From assembly GCA_958296045.1 (NCBI GenBank), contig CATQHT010000003.1, positions 321,246-385,245 of the forward strand: DNA of 64,000 bases. The letters run 5' to 3'. The notes below the pieces were generated by a model. That model had not been told where the DNA came from. It searched no databases and was given only the letters and a program-made list of their open reading frames with translations. This stretch comes from Rhodothermales bacterium (GTDB lineage Bacteria; Bacteroidota; Rhodothermia; Rhodothermales; Bin80). Shown one piece after another: positions 27,647 through 37,461 of the stretch. Positions within the stretch are counted from its first letter, which is position 1; every line of letters starts with the position of its first letter. A program made the translations under genes and the position numbers.

Positions 27647-27702
27647 ACGCGCACGCACGGATCTGTGCGGGGCCCCAGGGGAAACCCTGGGGCTACCGCG
27701 AT
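27647..27702 (+). mobile_element. ORF-less group II intron, 3' part (split copy)
   Basis: Carries the 3' half of domain V (ACGCGCACGCACGGATC) and domain VI (GGGGCCCCAGGGGAAACCC...CTACCGCGAT). It completes the 650-nt 5' part at 14350-14999 to exactly 706 nt. The domain V strands are 12.6 kb apart, so this copy cannot fold as a ribozyme unless the insertion is excised. Confidence 0.85.
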
Positions 27703-28121
27703 GCCACCTGTCTTATTGTACTGCCCTCCGCCAAAGCCGCCGACGCGCTGGGCGTGATCTGTAGAGAAACTTAAGCCATTCCCGCAGGCGACATAATCAC
27801 GGCCCCAAAACATCCCTACGGGTCACCACAAGAGGCGGTGCACCGCGGCAGCGCACCCCCTCCTATCGTGGGGAGCGCGCGCTGCGGATCGGCACAAAGT
27901 CGGCCTGTACCCCGCACCGCCACCAGCGACGGAGTGGACTCAAACTTGCAACTGGGGCAGAACGGGTTTGCCATTTCGCGAACGCACCACCTGAGCCACT
28001 ACAGACCTCCCCGCACGGCACCGTTTCTACAGGCCAATCACACCATCACTACTTTGGCGAGGGCGCTGCAAACTCCTGTCGCTCACCGATACGTCAGCCG
28101 CAACCTGAATGCGCCACGCGG
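27703..28121. other. Intergenic stretch between the split intron and the M16 gene
   Basis: About 420 bp without a supported gene. If the nested insertions are removed, this sequence would sit next to the region upstream of susC, so it is probably old intergenic DNA. A stretch near 27935-28005 on the minus strand looks faintly tRNA-like, but it lacks a pairing T-arm. Confidence 0.5.
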
Positions 28122-29354
28122 TCACGATGTTGGGGCAGGCAGCACCACCACACATGACAGCTCCTTTGGCTTCAGCAAAGAAGCTGCCAAATCCTGCACA
28201 TCTTGCGCCTGCACGCTACCGAGCTCTTCGAGCGTCCGGTCAATCGATTTTTGCTTTCCAAAAAAGATCTCCTGCCGAGCAATACGAGCCATCCTGTTGG
28301 TCACATTCTCCAACCCGATAAGTAGCGCGCCCCGAATCTGATTTTTCGAATGCTTCAGCATGCGGGCGCTGACCGGGCGACTGGCCAGCTTGGCATACTC
28401 CCGACGGATCAGCCGCTCAGCCTTGTCAACAGCGGCCGGATCCACGCCCATATACACCCCAAAGTCTCCGGTGTCGGAGTACATGTTCAAAAAGGCGGAC
28501 ACGTTGTAGCAGAATCCGTATTTCTCGCGAATATTCTGGTTGAGCCGGCTCGACATGCCACCCCCGAGAATGGTTCGGAGCACAATAAGTGCGGCGCGCT
28601 TCGGGTGGTGTACGCTTAGACCGCGACACCCCATCACCATGTGCGCCTGGCTGATAGGCCGCAATACCTCCCTGCGCTGCGGGACGTAACGACCCACAGC
28701 GGTACGCGTGCGCATGCCCCGACTCTCTCTGAGGTCTACCAGTGCGCGGCGGGCTGCCCTGACTAAGGCCTCATGCTTCACATTGCCGCTGGCCGCCACC
28801 ACTATGCGGTCAGGCGTGTATCGCTGCTCCAGCCAGTCCACTAGGTCGCTTCGAGACACCGCCAACACCGTATCCGCATTACCAAGGACCGGATGCGCCA
28901 AGGCGTGACCCGCATATACTATGTCCTCAAAATGCTCAAGCACCACATCATCGGGAGTATCCGCATACATCTTCATCTCCTCAAGGACTACCCCCTTCTC
29001 GTTGCTGAGCTCATGCTCAGGAAACTGTGGCCCGGTAACTAGGTCCGCTACCGTATCTATTGAGCGGACCAAGTGCTCTTCGAGCGCACGCGTCTCAAAA
29101 CAGGTGTACTCCTTTGCCGTGAAGGCATTAAGATATCCGCCCACCGACTCCAGGCGCCGTGCAATATGATGCATGCGACGGCGGCGGGTGCCCTTGAACA
29201 CCATGTGCTCAACCAGATGCGTGATGCCCGCCAAGGGTGCAGGCTCATCGCGGCTTCCGGTGCTTACCCAGAGACCCGCAGCTACGGAGTTGACCGCGGC
29301 GATCCGTTCCGAAACCACGTGGACGCCACTATCAAGAAGCGTCTTTCGTACCAC
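28122..29354 (-). CDS. M16-family zinc metallopeptidase
   Basis: 410 residues. GITHLVEHMVFKGT carries the inverted zinc motif HxxEH; a downstream Glu lies in NEKGVVLEEMKMYADTPDD, as expected for active M16 peptidases. The second half (SRLNQNIREKYGFCYNVSAF) is the conserved C-terminal lobe. It starts 16 bp after pnp on the same strand, an arrangement also seen in other bacteria (pnp followed by a YmxG/PqqL-like peptidase). No signal peptide, so probably cytoplasmic. Substrate unknown. Confidence 0.9.
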   Translation of the reverse strand: MVRKTLLDSGVHVVSERIAAVNSVAAGLWVSTGSRDEPAPLAGITHLVEHMVFKGTRRRRMHHIARRLESVGGYLNAFTAKEYTCFETRALEEHLVRSIDTVADLVTGPQFPEHELSNEKGVVLEEMKMYADTPDDVVLEHFEDIVYAGHALAHPVLGNADTVLAVSRSDLVDWLEQRYTPDRIVVAASGNVKHEALVRAARRALVDLRESRGMRTRTAVGRYVPQRREVLRPISQAHMVMGCRGLSVHHPKRAALIVLRTILGGGMSSRLNQNIREKYGFCYNVSAFLNMYSDTGDFGVYMGVDPAAVDKAERLIRREYAKLASRPVSARMLKHSKNQIRGALLIGLENVTNRMARIARQEIFFGKQKSIDRTLEELGSVQAQDVQDLAASLLKPKELSCVVVLPAPTS

Positions 29355-29370
29355 AGTTTAAAGAGCAAGG

Positions 29371-31680
29371 TTATCGGCTTCTGCCGTGAGGCCTGCCTTC
29401 GGACCTGCCGGGCGGCCGCCTGCGACCACCTCCTCCCTGGCCAGAAGGAGGTCCACCCCGTCTGCCTCTGCCACTCCCTCTCCCCCGACCTCTCCTAGGC
29501 GGTCCCGAACGAGGTGATCCGCCGTGGCGGCCACCACCTCGCCCGCGCCTGAATTCCGATGTGCCCGCAGGCTTGGGCAACAGTGCCTTGCGGCTTAGCC
29601 TAAGCTTGCCACCCGCACGGATCTCAATCAACTGCACGCGCACCGAGTCCCCTACCTGGACCACATCTTTCACGCTGCCCACATACCCGTGGGCCAGCTC
29701 CGAGATGTGCACGAGCCCTTCCTTACCGGGCATAATCTCGACCACCGCGCCGATCTCAAGGACCGCTTTGACGGTGCCATCATACTGCTCTCCGACCTCC
29801 GGAACCATCACGAGGGTGCGAATCATGTCGACAGCCTTCTGGGCAGCTTCCTCATTCGAGGCGGCCACGGTGATGACGCCCAGCCCGTCGCGCTCCTCAA
29901 TCTCAATACTGGCACCTGTCTCGGCCTGGAGCGAGCGCACAACTTTGCCGCCAGGCCCAATCACCGCGCCAATTAACTCTGGATCAATAGTGATCTGCGT
30001 CAACCTCGGCGCAAATGGTGACATGTCCAGTCGCGCGGAATCCAAGGTCGCATCCATCTTGTCTAGGATCTTATGCCGCGCCTCTTTGGCCTGGTGGAGC
30101 GCCTCCAGCAACAGATCCCGCGACAAGCCGCTGACCTTGATATCCATCTGGCATGCCGTCACGCCGTCACGCGTGCCGGTCACCTTGAAATCCATGTCAC
30201 CAACATGGTCCTCGGTGCCCAGGATGTCGGTGAGTATCGCAGTCCGCTGTCCGTCTGTGACAAGCCCCATCGCCACTCCCGATACCGCCTTCTTCAGGGG
30301 CACCCCGGCATCCATCAGCGCTAAGCTGCCCGAACAGACACTGGCCATAGAAGACGATCCGTTAGATTCCAGGACATCCGCGTTGATACGGATCGTGTAC
30401 GGGAATTCTTCGTCGCTGGGCACCATGCGCTCCAATGCGCGCTCCGCCAACATGCCGTGGCCGACTTCGCGGCGGCTAGCACCACGCAAAAACTTGACCT
30501 CCCCTACGGAATACGGTGGAAACGCATAGTGCAAAAAGAAGCGTTTCTCTTCCTGGCTGAAGACCTGATCGACGGATTGCGCATCACGACCCGTTCCCAG
30601 CGTTACCGATGCCAGCACCTGCGTCTCGCCTCGCGTAAAGACGGCTGAGCCGTGCACGCGCGGGAGGTAGCCCGTGTCGCACCATATCGGCCGCACTTCG
30701 GTGGTGCTGCGGCCGTCGATGCGGCGTCCTTCAGCAAGCACCATGTCGCGCATCGCCTCTTTGGCCACCTTCTGGGCGGCAGCCTTGACAGAAGCGGCAT
30801 CAATCCCATCCTCATCGTCAGAGGCCAATGCCTCTACCGCTTCCTCGTTCAGCGCATCAAGTCCTTCATAGAACGTGGCCTTGTCATAGGGTGCACGGAT
30901 ATGCTCCGCAAGGCGGAGTGCGATCCGATTACGTACGCTAGCCAACAGCTCCGGCGTTGGTACGTCACACGTGTACTCAAAGGGCGGCGGCACTGGACAC
31001 TGGGCCAGAAGGTCGGCCTGCGCACTGCATAACGCTTTGATGGCCACATGAGCGGCCTCAATGGCCCCAACCATCTCCTCCTCGGAAATCTCGGCCATCT
31101 CCCCCTCCACCATCACAATCGAGTCAAGCTTGCCAGCCACCACCAAGTTCAAGTCACTAGACTCCGTTTCCAACAACGTAGGATTGATGATCACTTCTCC
31201 ATCCACACGCCCGACGCGGACCTCCGCGATCGGTCCGTCAAAGGGCGCACCAGCCAAAAGCAGCGCTGCAGACGCTCCCACGCCCGCGAGCATGTCGCCA
31301 TTATGCTCGTCATCGGCACTGATCACCGACGCGATGATCTGGACCTCGTTGCGAAAGCCGTCAGGAAACAGCGGGCGGATGGCGCGGTCCACCAAGCGCG
31401 AAGTCAGAATCTCCTTGTCGTTGGAACGCCCCTCACGCTTAATGAATCCGCCGGGAATTCTTCCTCCAGACGCGAAGTTCTCACGGTAGTCCACCATGAG
31501 CGGAAAGTAGCTCTGCCCAGGACGCACATCCTTTGACAGTACAGCCGTACACAGCACCATGGTGTCGCCCAGCCGCGCGACCACCGCGCCGCCTGCCTGC
31601 CGGGCGAGACGCCCGGTCTCCAGCGTTATGGTTTTGCCAGGGGCAATTTCCGTGTCTACAGTTCTAGGTTGTGTTAACAT
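29371..31680 (-). CDS. pnp: Polyribonucleotide nucleotidyltransferase
   Basis: 769 residues. Two RNase PH domains (about 10-230 with VDYRENFASGGRIPGGFIKR; about 320-550 with VHGSAVFTRGETQ and SNGSSSMASVCSGSLALMD), a KH domain (GAVIGPGGKVVRSLQ), an S1 domain (GKEGLVHISELAHGYV) and a glycine/arginine-rich tail from about 705. It degrades RNA 3' to 5' using phosphate and is usually part of the degradosome. It lies downstream of rpsO, the classic gene pair. The long RG-rich tail suggests extra RNA binding. Confidence 0.97.
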   Translation of the reverse strand: MLTQPRTVDTEIAPGKTITLETGRLARQAGGAVVARLGDTMVLCTAVLSKDVRPGQSYFPLMVDYRENFASGGRIPGGFIKREGRSNDKEILTSRLVDRAIRPLFPDGFRNEVQIIASVISADDEHNGDMLAGVGASAALLLAGAPFDGPIAEVRVGRVDGEVIINPTLLETESSDLNLVVAGKLDSIVMVEGEMAEISEEEMVGAIEAAHVAIKALCSAQADLLAQCPVPPPFEYTCDVPTPELLASVRNRIALRLAEHIRAPYDKATFYEGLDALNEEAVEALASDDEDGIDAASVKAAAQKVAKEAMRDMVLAEGRRIDGRSTTEVRPIWCDTGYLPRVHGSAVFTRGETQVLASVTLGTGRDAQSVDQVFSQEEKRFFLHYAFPPYSVGEVKFLRGASRREVGHGMLAERALERMVPSDEEFPYTIRINADVLESNGSSSMASVCSGSLALMDAGVPLKKAVSGVAMGLVTDGQRTAILTDILGTEDHVGDMDFKVTGTRDGVTACQMDIKVSGLSRDLLLEALHQAKEARHKILDKMDATLDSARLDMSPFAPRLTQITIDPELIGAVIGPGGKVVRSLQAETGASIEIEERDGLGVITVAASNEEAAQKAVDMIRTLVMVPEVGEQYDGTVKAVLEIGAVVEIMPGKEGLVHISELAHGYVGSVKDVVQVGDSVRVQLIEIRAGGKLRLSRKALLPKPAGTSEFRRGRGGGRHGGSPRSGPPRRGRGRGSGRGRRGGPPSGQGGGGRRRPPGRSEGRPHGRSR

Positions 31681-31765
31681 GAATCAGGTTGAGTACGGAG
31701 CATCGCATCTGCGATGCGTCCAACAGGTCGGATTCTCAGCACTTGGATTCCCGACCGGAACGCGG

Positions 31766-32032
31766 CTATTTACGGATGCCAAGTTCCTTAGTGACAGTAC
31801 GATAGCGCGCTATGTCGGTGCGGATGAGCCAATTGAGCAAGCGTCTGCGCTTGCCGACCAGCTTCAGCAGACCCCGGCGTGTGCTGTGGTCTTTCGGATT
31901 GGATTTCAAATGCTCCGTGAGCTCCCGAATACGTGCGGAAAAAATTGCGATCTGAACTTCCGCAGTCCCCGTGTCCCGTTCATCTTTGCCGAACTGCGTT
32001 ATCAGTTCCGCTTTCCGCTCTTTCGAGATCAT
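31766..32032 (-). CDS. rpsO: 30S ribosomal protein S15
   Basis: 88 residues from the ATG at 32032 (MISKERKAELITQFGKDERD). The segments GTAEVQIAIFSARIRELTEH and HSTRRGLLKLVGKRRRLLNW are the S15 signature. A longer in-frame start at 32113 has no family support. S15 binds 16S rRNA early in small-subunit assembly. The gene sits between ribF and pnp, as is common. Confidence 0.97.
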   Translation of the reverse strand: MISKERKAELITQFGKDERDTGTAEVQIAIFSARIRELTEHLKSNPKDHSTRRGLLKLVGKRRRLLNWLIRTDIARYRTVTKELGIRK

Positions 32033-32131
32033 CTTGCGCGATGTGAATGGCGGCCTTGACCAGATCCCGCTCCCGTCAACCAAGTGCCAGCACAAGGCCG
32101 ATGCCAGCGTCACGATGCGAACCGGAACGAA

Positions 32132-33097
32132 TCAGATTGATGCAATGGCGGAATCAGCAGATAGTTCCCTGCTGGCCAGAAAGGCCCGCGCTTCGCGAGC
32201 ATCCTGTGTGAGCTGCCGGGTCAGCTCCGCTACCGAAGAAAAGCGGATCTCATCGCGCAGACGGTGCAGAAATCTGACTTCCAGCATCTGGCCATAGATG
32301 GATTTGCCAAAGTCGAACAGGTGCACCTCCAGATGCAGCTGCTGGCCATCGCTGACGGTGGGGCGATATCCGATGTTCATCATACCGTCGAAGACCAGGC
32401 CTTCGAGAAGCGCCTTGACTACATAGACGCCGGTCTTGGGTATGACCTTGCTGCGGCTTAGCATCTCCAGATTAGCGGTGGGGTAACCGATAAGCCGTCC
32501 GCGGCCAGCGCCGCGTTGGACACGTCCCTTAAAGGCAAAGGGCCTTGTCAGCAGAGTATGCGCCGTTCGCATGTCCCCTTCGTCTGCGATCAGCGTGCGG
32601 ATAAGCCGTGAAGATACCTTGTGGGCACCCACGAATTCGTGTGGCAGCACATCTACCGAGAATCCCAGCTCCGGGCCCATGTGCCGCAGCAAATCCACGT
32701 CTCCCCCTCGGTTCCGGCCGAACCCGTGATTGTGGCCCACGACGATCTCTTTCAGCCCAATGCGTCCTGCTAGGATCCGGCGCACATACTCTTGCGGCAC
32801 CAGCGCGGCAAAGTCACGCGTAAACTCGACCACGATAAGGCGGCACAGCCCCAGAGATTCCAGAATGGTCGCCTTTTCCTCAATAGTGGTGAGCAGCGGC
32901 ATAGGTCGGCCGCTGAGCACCTCGCGCGGGTGCGGCTCAAACGTCAGCACCGTGCTGCAGGCACGCAGCGCCGCTGCCCGCCGGACCACATATGCCAGCA
33001 CGGCCTGATGTCCAGCATGCACGCCGTCAAAAGACCCGACCGTCACGATCGACGACAAGTCACGCTGACACGCAGCAAGCCCGTATTCGAATTTCAT
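32132..33097 (-). CDS. ribF: Bifunctional riboflavin kinase/FAD synthetase
   Basis: 321 residues. The N-terminal nucleotidyltransferase domain holds GSFDGVHAGHQAVL and VGHNHGFGRNRGGDVDLL; the C-terminal kinase holds GRGRLIGYPTANLE and LEVHLFDFGKSIYGQ. It converts riboflavin to FMN and then FAD. Its start overlaps the truB stop by 4 bp, indicating coupled translation. Confidence 0.95.
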   Translation of the reverse strand: MKFEYGLAACQRDLSSIVTVGSFDGVHAGHQAVLAYVVRRAAALRACSTVLTFEPHPREVLSGRPMPLLTTIEEKATILESLGLCRLIVVEFTRDFAALVPQEYVRRILAGRIGLKEIVVGHNHGFGRNRGGDVDLLRHMGPELGFSVDVLPHEFVGAHKVSSRLIRTLIADEGDMRTAHTLLTRPFAFKGRVQRGAGRGRLIGYPTANLEMLSRSKVIPKTGVYVVKALLEGLVFDGMMNIGYRPTVSDGQQLHLEVHLFDFGKSIYGQMLEVRFLHRLRDEIRFSSVAELTRQLTQDAREARAFLASRELSADSAIASI

Positions 33098-33810
33098 CCG
33101 GCCGGTTGCCCCTCAAGAGCCATCGCAAGCCGCCCCATCGTCCATGCCTCATCTACGCGATACCGGCCGATCTCCGTGCGGCGCAGTGCGGTCAGGTGCG
33201 CTCCCACGCCCAGCGCTCTCCCCATATCGCGGGCAATAGCGCGAATGTACGTACCCTTGCTGCAGCGAATCATAAAGTGAATATCAGCACCCTGCCATAC
33301 CACTATATTGAAGGCATGTACGGTCACCTCGTTGCTCTTTCTGTTGACCACCTCTCCGCGGCGGGCCTTTTGGTAAAGTCGTTCCCCGCCCACCTTGACC
33401 GCCGAATACATGGGTGGCTGCTGCTGAATGACACCGATAAGCTGCTTTCGCGCGTGCTCCAGATCCTCAGCGGCAAGGTGCTCCCAGGGTTGCCGCTTAG
33501 TGACGGGCGTATCCGCATCCCAGGATGACGTCACGGCTCCCAGCTGCATCACCCCTTCGTACCGCTTGGGCATCTGCATGAACGCTTCCATGTGGCGGGT
33601 GGCACTGCGGCCCACAAGGCAAATCAACAAGCCCGTAGCGGCCGGATCCAGCGTGCCAGCGTGGCCGATCTTGCAGATCGGCAGCATCTGGCGAAGCACC
33701 CGGATCACGTCAAAAGAGGTCCATCCTTTGGGTTTGTCGATAAGCAGTCCAGCGCCAGCCAGGCCTTCTGGCAATTTGCCGACACCATACAATGGTACGG
33801 GCGAGCTCAC
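33094..33810 (-). CDS. truB: tRNA pseudouridine-55 synthase
   Basis: 238 residues. GLLIDKPKGWTSFDVIRVL and IGHAGTLDPAATGLLI (with the catalytic Asp) are TruB signatures; SKGTYIRAIARDMGRALG is the third. It makes the T-loop pseudouridine in tRNA. It is slightly short because the C-terminal PUA extension is reduced, which is usual for many bacteria. It overlaps rbfA by 4 bp at its start and ribF by 4 bp at its end. Confidence 0.95.
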   Translation of the reverse strand: MSSPVPLYGVGKLPEGLAGAGLLIDKPKGWTSFDVIRVLRQMLPICKIGHAGTLDPAATGLLICLVGRSATRHMEAFMQMPKRYEGVMQLGAVTSSWDADTPVTKRQPWEHLAAEDLEHARKQLIGVIQQQPPMYSAVKVGGERLYQKARRGEVVNRKSNEVTVHAFNIVVWQGADIHFMIRCSKGTYIRAIARDMGRALGVGAHLTALRRTEIGRYRVDEAWTMGRLAMALEGQPAG

Positions 33811-34184
33811 CCACGGTCGCGCGACTTGGCGCGCTGCTCATTTTCGCTCTGGATCTTCTCAAACAGCGCATCCATCCTGGCGGCATATTCGAGGGACTGG
33901 TCGAGAAAAAATCGGATCTCTGGTACCCGCCGCAGCTGATGCCTGAGACGCTTGGCAAGGAGCTCCCGCACCTGACCCGCCTTTTGGCGCAGCTCCGTTA
34001 GCGCTGCTTCGCGTTCGCCTTCTGCGGCATCCATCACGCTGACATGGATGTACGTGATGCCCAGATCTTTCGTGACCCGGCTGCGGGTGACCGTAACCAT
34101 CGCATCCAGCGCAATCTGTTTGGCCAGGATATCTGCGATTTCCCGCTGAAGCAGTTTGGCGACGCGCTGCGGTCGGATGCCCAC
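33807..34184 (-). CDS. rbfA: 30S ribosome-binding factor A
   Basis: 125 residues from a GTG at 34184, 2 bp after the infB stop. The start is chosen because VGIRPQRVAKLLQREIADIL is the family N-terminus; upstream frame is infB in another register. DLGITYIHVSVMD and RVPEIRFFLDQSLEYAARMD are typical. It assists 16S rRNA maturation in the cold. It overlaps truB by 4 bp. Confidence 0.93.
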   Translation of the reverse strand: MGIRPQRVAKLLQREIADILAKQIALDAMVTVTRSRVTKDLGITYIHVSVMDAAEGEREAALTELRQKAGQVRELLAKRLRHQLRRVPEIRFFLDQSLEYAARMDALFEKIQSENEQRAKSRDRG

Positions 34185-34186
34185 GG

Positions 34187-37100
34187 TCAGACGAGTGTAC
34201 GTTTGGTCTCTACTATCTCGTAGATCTCGAACTGGTCTCCGACCTTCAGGTCGTTGTAACCTTCGATACCCATGCCGCACTCGTAGCCGCTGACCACCTC
34301 GCGCACATCGTCTTTGAATCGCCGCAGCGAAGAAATCCTGCCGTTGTAGATGACGATGCTTTCGCGCAGGATGCGGACCGTATCGCCCCGTCGCACCTTG
34401 CCTTCCTGGATGTAGCATCCGGCCACCGTGCCGACTTTGGGCACTTTGAAGATGTCGCGCACGTCGACGACTGCGGTGACTTTTTCGGTTTCCTCCGGCG
34501 TCAGCAGCCCTTCAAGTGCATCTCTCACATCTTCGATGGCATCGTAGATGATCGAATAGGTGTGGATATCAATCTCTTCCCGTTCACTGGCATTGCGCGC
34601 TCCGTTTGTGGGACGCACCTGGAATCCGATGATGACGGCATCCGACGCGGAGGCTAACATCACATCGCTTTCATTGATGGCGCCCACGCCAGAGTGAATG
34701 ATGTTGACGGCCACCTCACTGGTCGAGAGCTTCAGGAGGGAGTCATTGATCGCCTCTACGGAGCCACCCACATCGGCCTTGATGATAAGGTTGAGCTCAT
34801 TGAAGTCACCCAGCGCCATGCGGCGTCCGATGTCTTCTAGGCGCACATGCTTGTACTGCCGCATCTTCTGTTCCCGCCAAATCTGCTGGCGCCGCTGGGC
34901 CACAACTTTAGCTTCGTCGGCATCGTCAAAGCCAACAAACTGGTCGCCTACGGTGGGCTGACCGGGCAGTCCGAGCACCAGCGCCGGCTCCGAAGGACGT
35001 GCATGCTTGATGCGCGCATCTTTCTCGTCAAACATGGCTCGTACGCGTCCGCCGTAGATGCCGGCGACGAACGGGTCTCCCACACGAAGCGTGCCGTCCA
35101 GGACCAGCACCGTTGCCACATTGCCACGGCCGCGATCGAGGCGGCTCTCTATGACGATGCCTTGTGCACGGCGCTCTGGATTGGCTTTCAGCTCAAGGAT
35201 GTCGGCTTCCAGCAGCACCTTTTCAAGGAGGTCTTCGACTCCTTCCCCAGACTTAGCAGAGACGTGTGCACATTGCACCTGCCCCCCGTACTGTTCCACG
35301 AGGATGCCATGATCGGACAGCTGCTGCATTACCCGCTGCGAGTTCGCATCTGGAAGGTCGATCTTGTTGACCGCCACGATGACGGACACCTCGGCGGCAC
35401 GCGCGTGGTTGATGGCTTCGATAGTCTGCGGCATGACCGCATCGTCTGCTGCTACCACCAGAATCACCACATCGGTCACCTTAGCACCACGCGCCCGCAT
35501 AGCGGTAAAGGCTTCGTGCCCGGGGGTATCCAGGAATGTTACGATGCGTCCGCCGTCCAGCTTCACCTTGTAGGCGCCGATATGCTGCGTGATGCCGCCG
35601 GATTCTCCAATAGCCACATTGGTCCGCCGGATGTAATCCAGAAGTGATGTCTTACCGTGGTCCACATGGCCCATCACCGTCACTACCGGTGCTCTGGGTA
35701 CCAGGTCGGCCGGATCGCTTTCCTCAATCTCTATGTCATCGGTCCCAAACTCGGTGATGAACTCCACTTCGTAGCCGAACTCATCTGCGACAAACGAGAT
35801 GGTATCTGCATCCAGACGCTGGTTGATGGACACCATCATCCCTGCGGTGAAGAGCTTGCTGATCACATCGGTGACCGAGACGCCCATATGGTTGGCCAAT
35901 TCGCCTGTGGAGACGAACTCCGTTACGCGCACCTTCTGTTCTCCTGCTACTTGGGCTAGGCGCTCTTTCCTTCGCTCTTCCCTTTGCTGACGGCGCGCAC
36001 GGCGCAGGCGCTGCTTCCTGCGTGAGGAGCGCTGCTCCACTTGGCGCAGCGTGTCCTGTACGGACTTCTCCACATCTCCTGACTGGACAGAAGGTTTGCC
36101 ACGCCTGCGGCCCCTTTTACGTTTGGGTGCGGCGGATGCTCTAGCGGTGTCGGCCCCGGCCTTCGCCGTCCCTGCGGCTTTCGTTCCTTTCCGTTTGCGT
36201 CTGCGCTTGGGCTTAGCGGCTGGCGCCGGGCTCTTATCTTTGACGGAGTCCAGGTCCAGCTTCCCGAGCACCGTGATGCCTTGAAGGTTGACTCGGTCCG
36301 CCGCCTTGATAACGCCATCCTCCTGAGGTGCCGCGATACCTTCGTCGCGGGAGACTTCAGGCTTGGCGCGTTTCTTGGCCACGGGCTCGGCAAGCTCTGC
36401 GGGCTCCGTTGTCTCGGGCGCGGGCGCGGGCGCTTCTTCGGACGCCTTCGGTACTTCTTCGGCAACCGGCGCCTCAACTGCGGGCTGCTCTGCATCGGGC
36501 TGCGACTGTGGCTCGGGCGCAGCTTGCAGAGCGTCTTCCGCCGGGGCATCCACCTCCGGCTGCAGCGCGGGCGTGACCTCGGGTGCTGGAGCTGCGGCTT
36601 CGGACACCTCCGCTGCGGGCTTGGGCGTCGCAACGAGAACCACCGGCGCAGCTTCCTCGGACCGTGCGGTCGGCTCTTCGCGCACCACCGGGGCTTCCTG
36701 CACCACGGGCGGCTCCGCTGCCGGCTTCTCCGCTTGGGGCTGAGGCGTTGACTCGGGAGCGACCTTGATAACATCCGCCTTGGGGCGCGCTTCCGCGACT
36801 TCCTTCGGTGTAGCTTTGGGGGTTGGGGGCACAACCGCCAACTCCTTCGCGGGCTCCTTCGCTGCTGGCGGCTGCGGAACAACAGGCTTAACAGGCGCAG
36901 GCGCAGGCGCAGCCTTGATCGTGGCTTTCTCTGCGCGAGCGTCTGGTGTCTCTGCGCGAGCGTCTTTCGCAGTTGGCTTCGGCGTCGCCTCTTGAGGCTT
37001 CTCTATGGGCGACTTGGGAACCGGTGGCTTGGACGCAGCTGGCACAGGTCGCCTCGGAACCGGCCTCCGCACGACTGTCCGCCGCCGCACCGTTGGCATC

Positions 37101-37414
37101 TTGGTCGCAGGCGTGACAGCCACCCGCTTGGGCGCAGCCGGTTCCCTCTCCCGACTGCTCTCGGCGGTCTCCGCTTGACGCTCGCGCCGCGCCTTGCGGA
37201 GCTTGTCCACCCGCGAAGTGGTGGCCCGATCACTCTTGAACCGGTCCAGAAGCGCCTGGTAGGCCTCCGGCTCAGTGATGGCACTGTTTAGGCCCTTGCC
37301 CTTAAGCGCATCGCCGTGCCCGTTCTCCTTAAGAAACGTCTCGATGTGATCAGTCGTGATCCCCAGCTTCCGCGCTACGCTGAAAAGCTTCTTCTTTCTA
37401 AATGGCTTTGCCAT
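34187..37414 (-). CDS. infB: Translation initiation factor IF-2
   Basis: 1075 residues from the ATG at 37414. An ATG 9 bp upstream (37423) is also in frame, but the paralogous copy at 41777 starts at the position matching 37414. The IF2-N domain is [21 protein letters not shown] long Pro/Ala/Lys/Glu-rich linker follows (about 80-430), then a basic segment, the G domain with [18 protein letters not shown] near residue 580, and domains II-IV. It places initiator tRNA on the ribosome with GTP. Operon order is rimP-nusA-infB-rbfA-truB. Confidence 0.97.
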   Translation of the reverse strand: MAKPFRKKKLFSVARKLGITTDHIETFLKENGHGDALKGKGLNSAITEPEAYQALLDRFKSDRATTSRVDKLRKARRERQAETAESSREREPAAPKRVAVTPATKMPTVRRRTVVRRPVPRRPVPAASKPPVPKSPIEKPQEATPKPTAKDARAETPDARAEKATIKAAPAPAPVKPVVPQPPAAKEPAKELAVVPPTPKATPKEVAEARPKADVIKVAPESTPQPQAEKPAAEPPVVQEAPVVREEPTARSEEAAPVVLVATPKPAAEVSEAAAPAPEVTPALQPEVDAPAEDALQAAPEPQSQPDAEQPAVEAPVAEEVPKASEEAPAPAPETTEPAELAEPVAKKRAKPEVSRDEGIAAPQEDGVIKAADRVNLQGITVLGKLDLDSVKDKSPAPAAKPKRRRKRKGTKAAGTAKAGADTARASAAPKRKRGRRRGKPSVQSGDVEKSVQDTLRQVEQRSSRRKQRLRRARRQQREERRKERLAQVAGEQKVRVTEFVSTGELANHMGVSVTDVISKLFTAGMMVSINQRLDADTISFVADEFGYEVEFITEFGTDDIEIEESDPADLVPRAPVVTVMGHVDHGKTSLLDYIRRTNVAIGESGGITQHIGAYKVKLDGGRIVTFLDTPGHEAFTAMRARGAKVTDVVILVVAADDAVMPQTIEAINHARAAEVSVIVAVNKIDLPDANSQRVMQQLSDHGILVEQYGGQVQCAHVSAKSGEGVEDLLEKVLLEADILELKANPERRAQGIVIESRLDRGRGNVATVLVLDGTLRVGDPFVAGIYGGRVRAMFDEKDARIKHARPSEPALVLGLPGQPTVGDQFVGFDDADEAKVVAQRRQQIWREQKMRQYKHVRLEDIGRRMALGDFNELNLIIKADVGGSVEAINDSLLKLSTSEVAVNIIHSGVGAINESDVMLASASDAVIIGFQVRPTNGARNASEREEIDIHTYSIIYDAIEDVRDALEGLLTPEETEKVTAVVDVRDIFKVPKVGTVAGCYIQEGKVRRGDTVRILRESIVIYNGRISSLRRFKDDVREVVSGYECGMGIEGYNDLKVGDQFEIYEIVETKRTLV

Positions 37415-37461
37415 TGTCGCCATATGCGCCGTAATCGTAGGTGCGGGGTGCGCCGGACAGC

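Noticed and set aside
27935..28005. tRNA-like stretch on the minus strand (GTGGCTCAGGTGG...AGTTTGAGTCC)
   Set aside because: An acceptor-like pairing exists, but there is no pairing T-arm and no clear anticodon arm.
36051..36995. Long open frames antisense to and in other registers of infB
   Set aside because: They are products of the repetitive, GC-rich Ala/Pro/Glu linker of IF-2; no domain or start signal.
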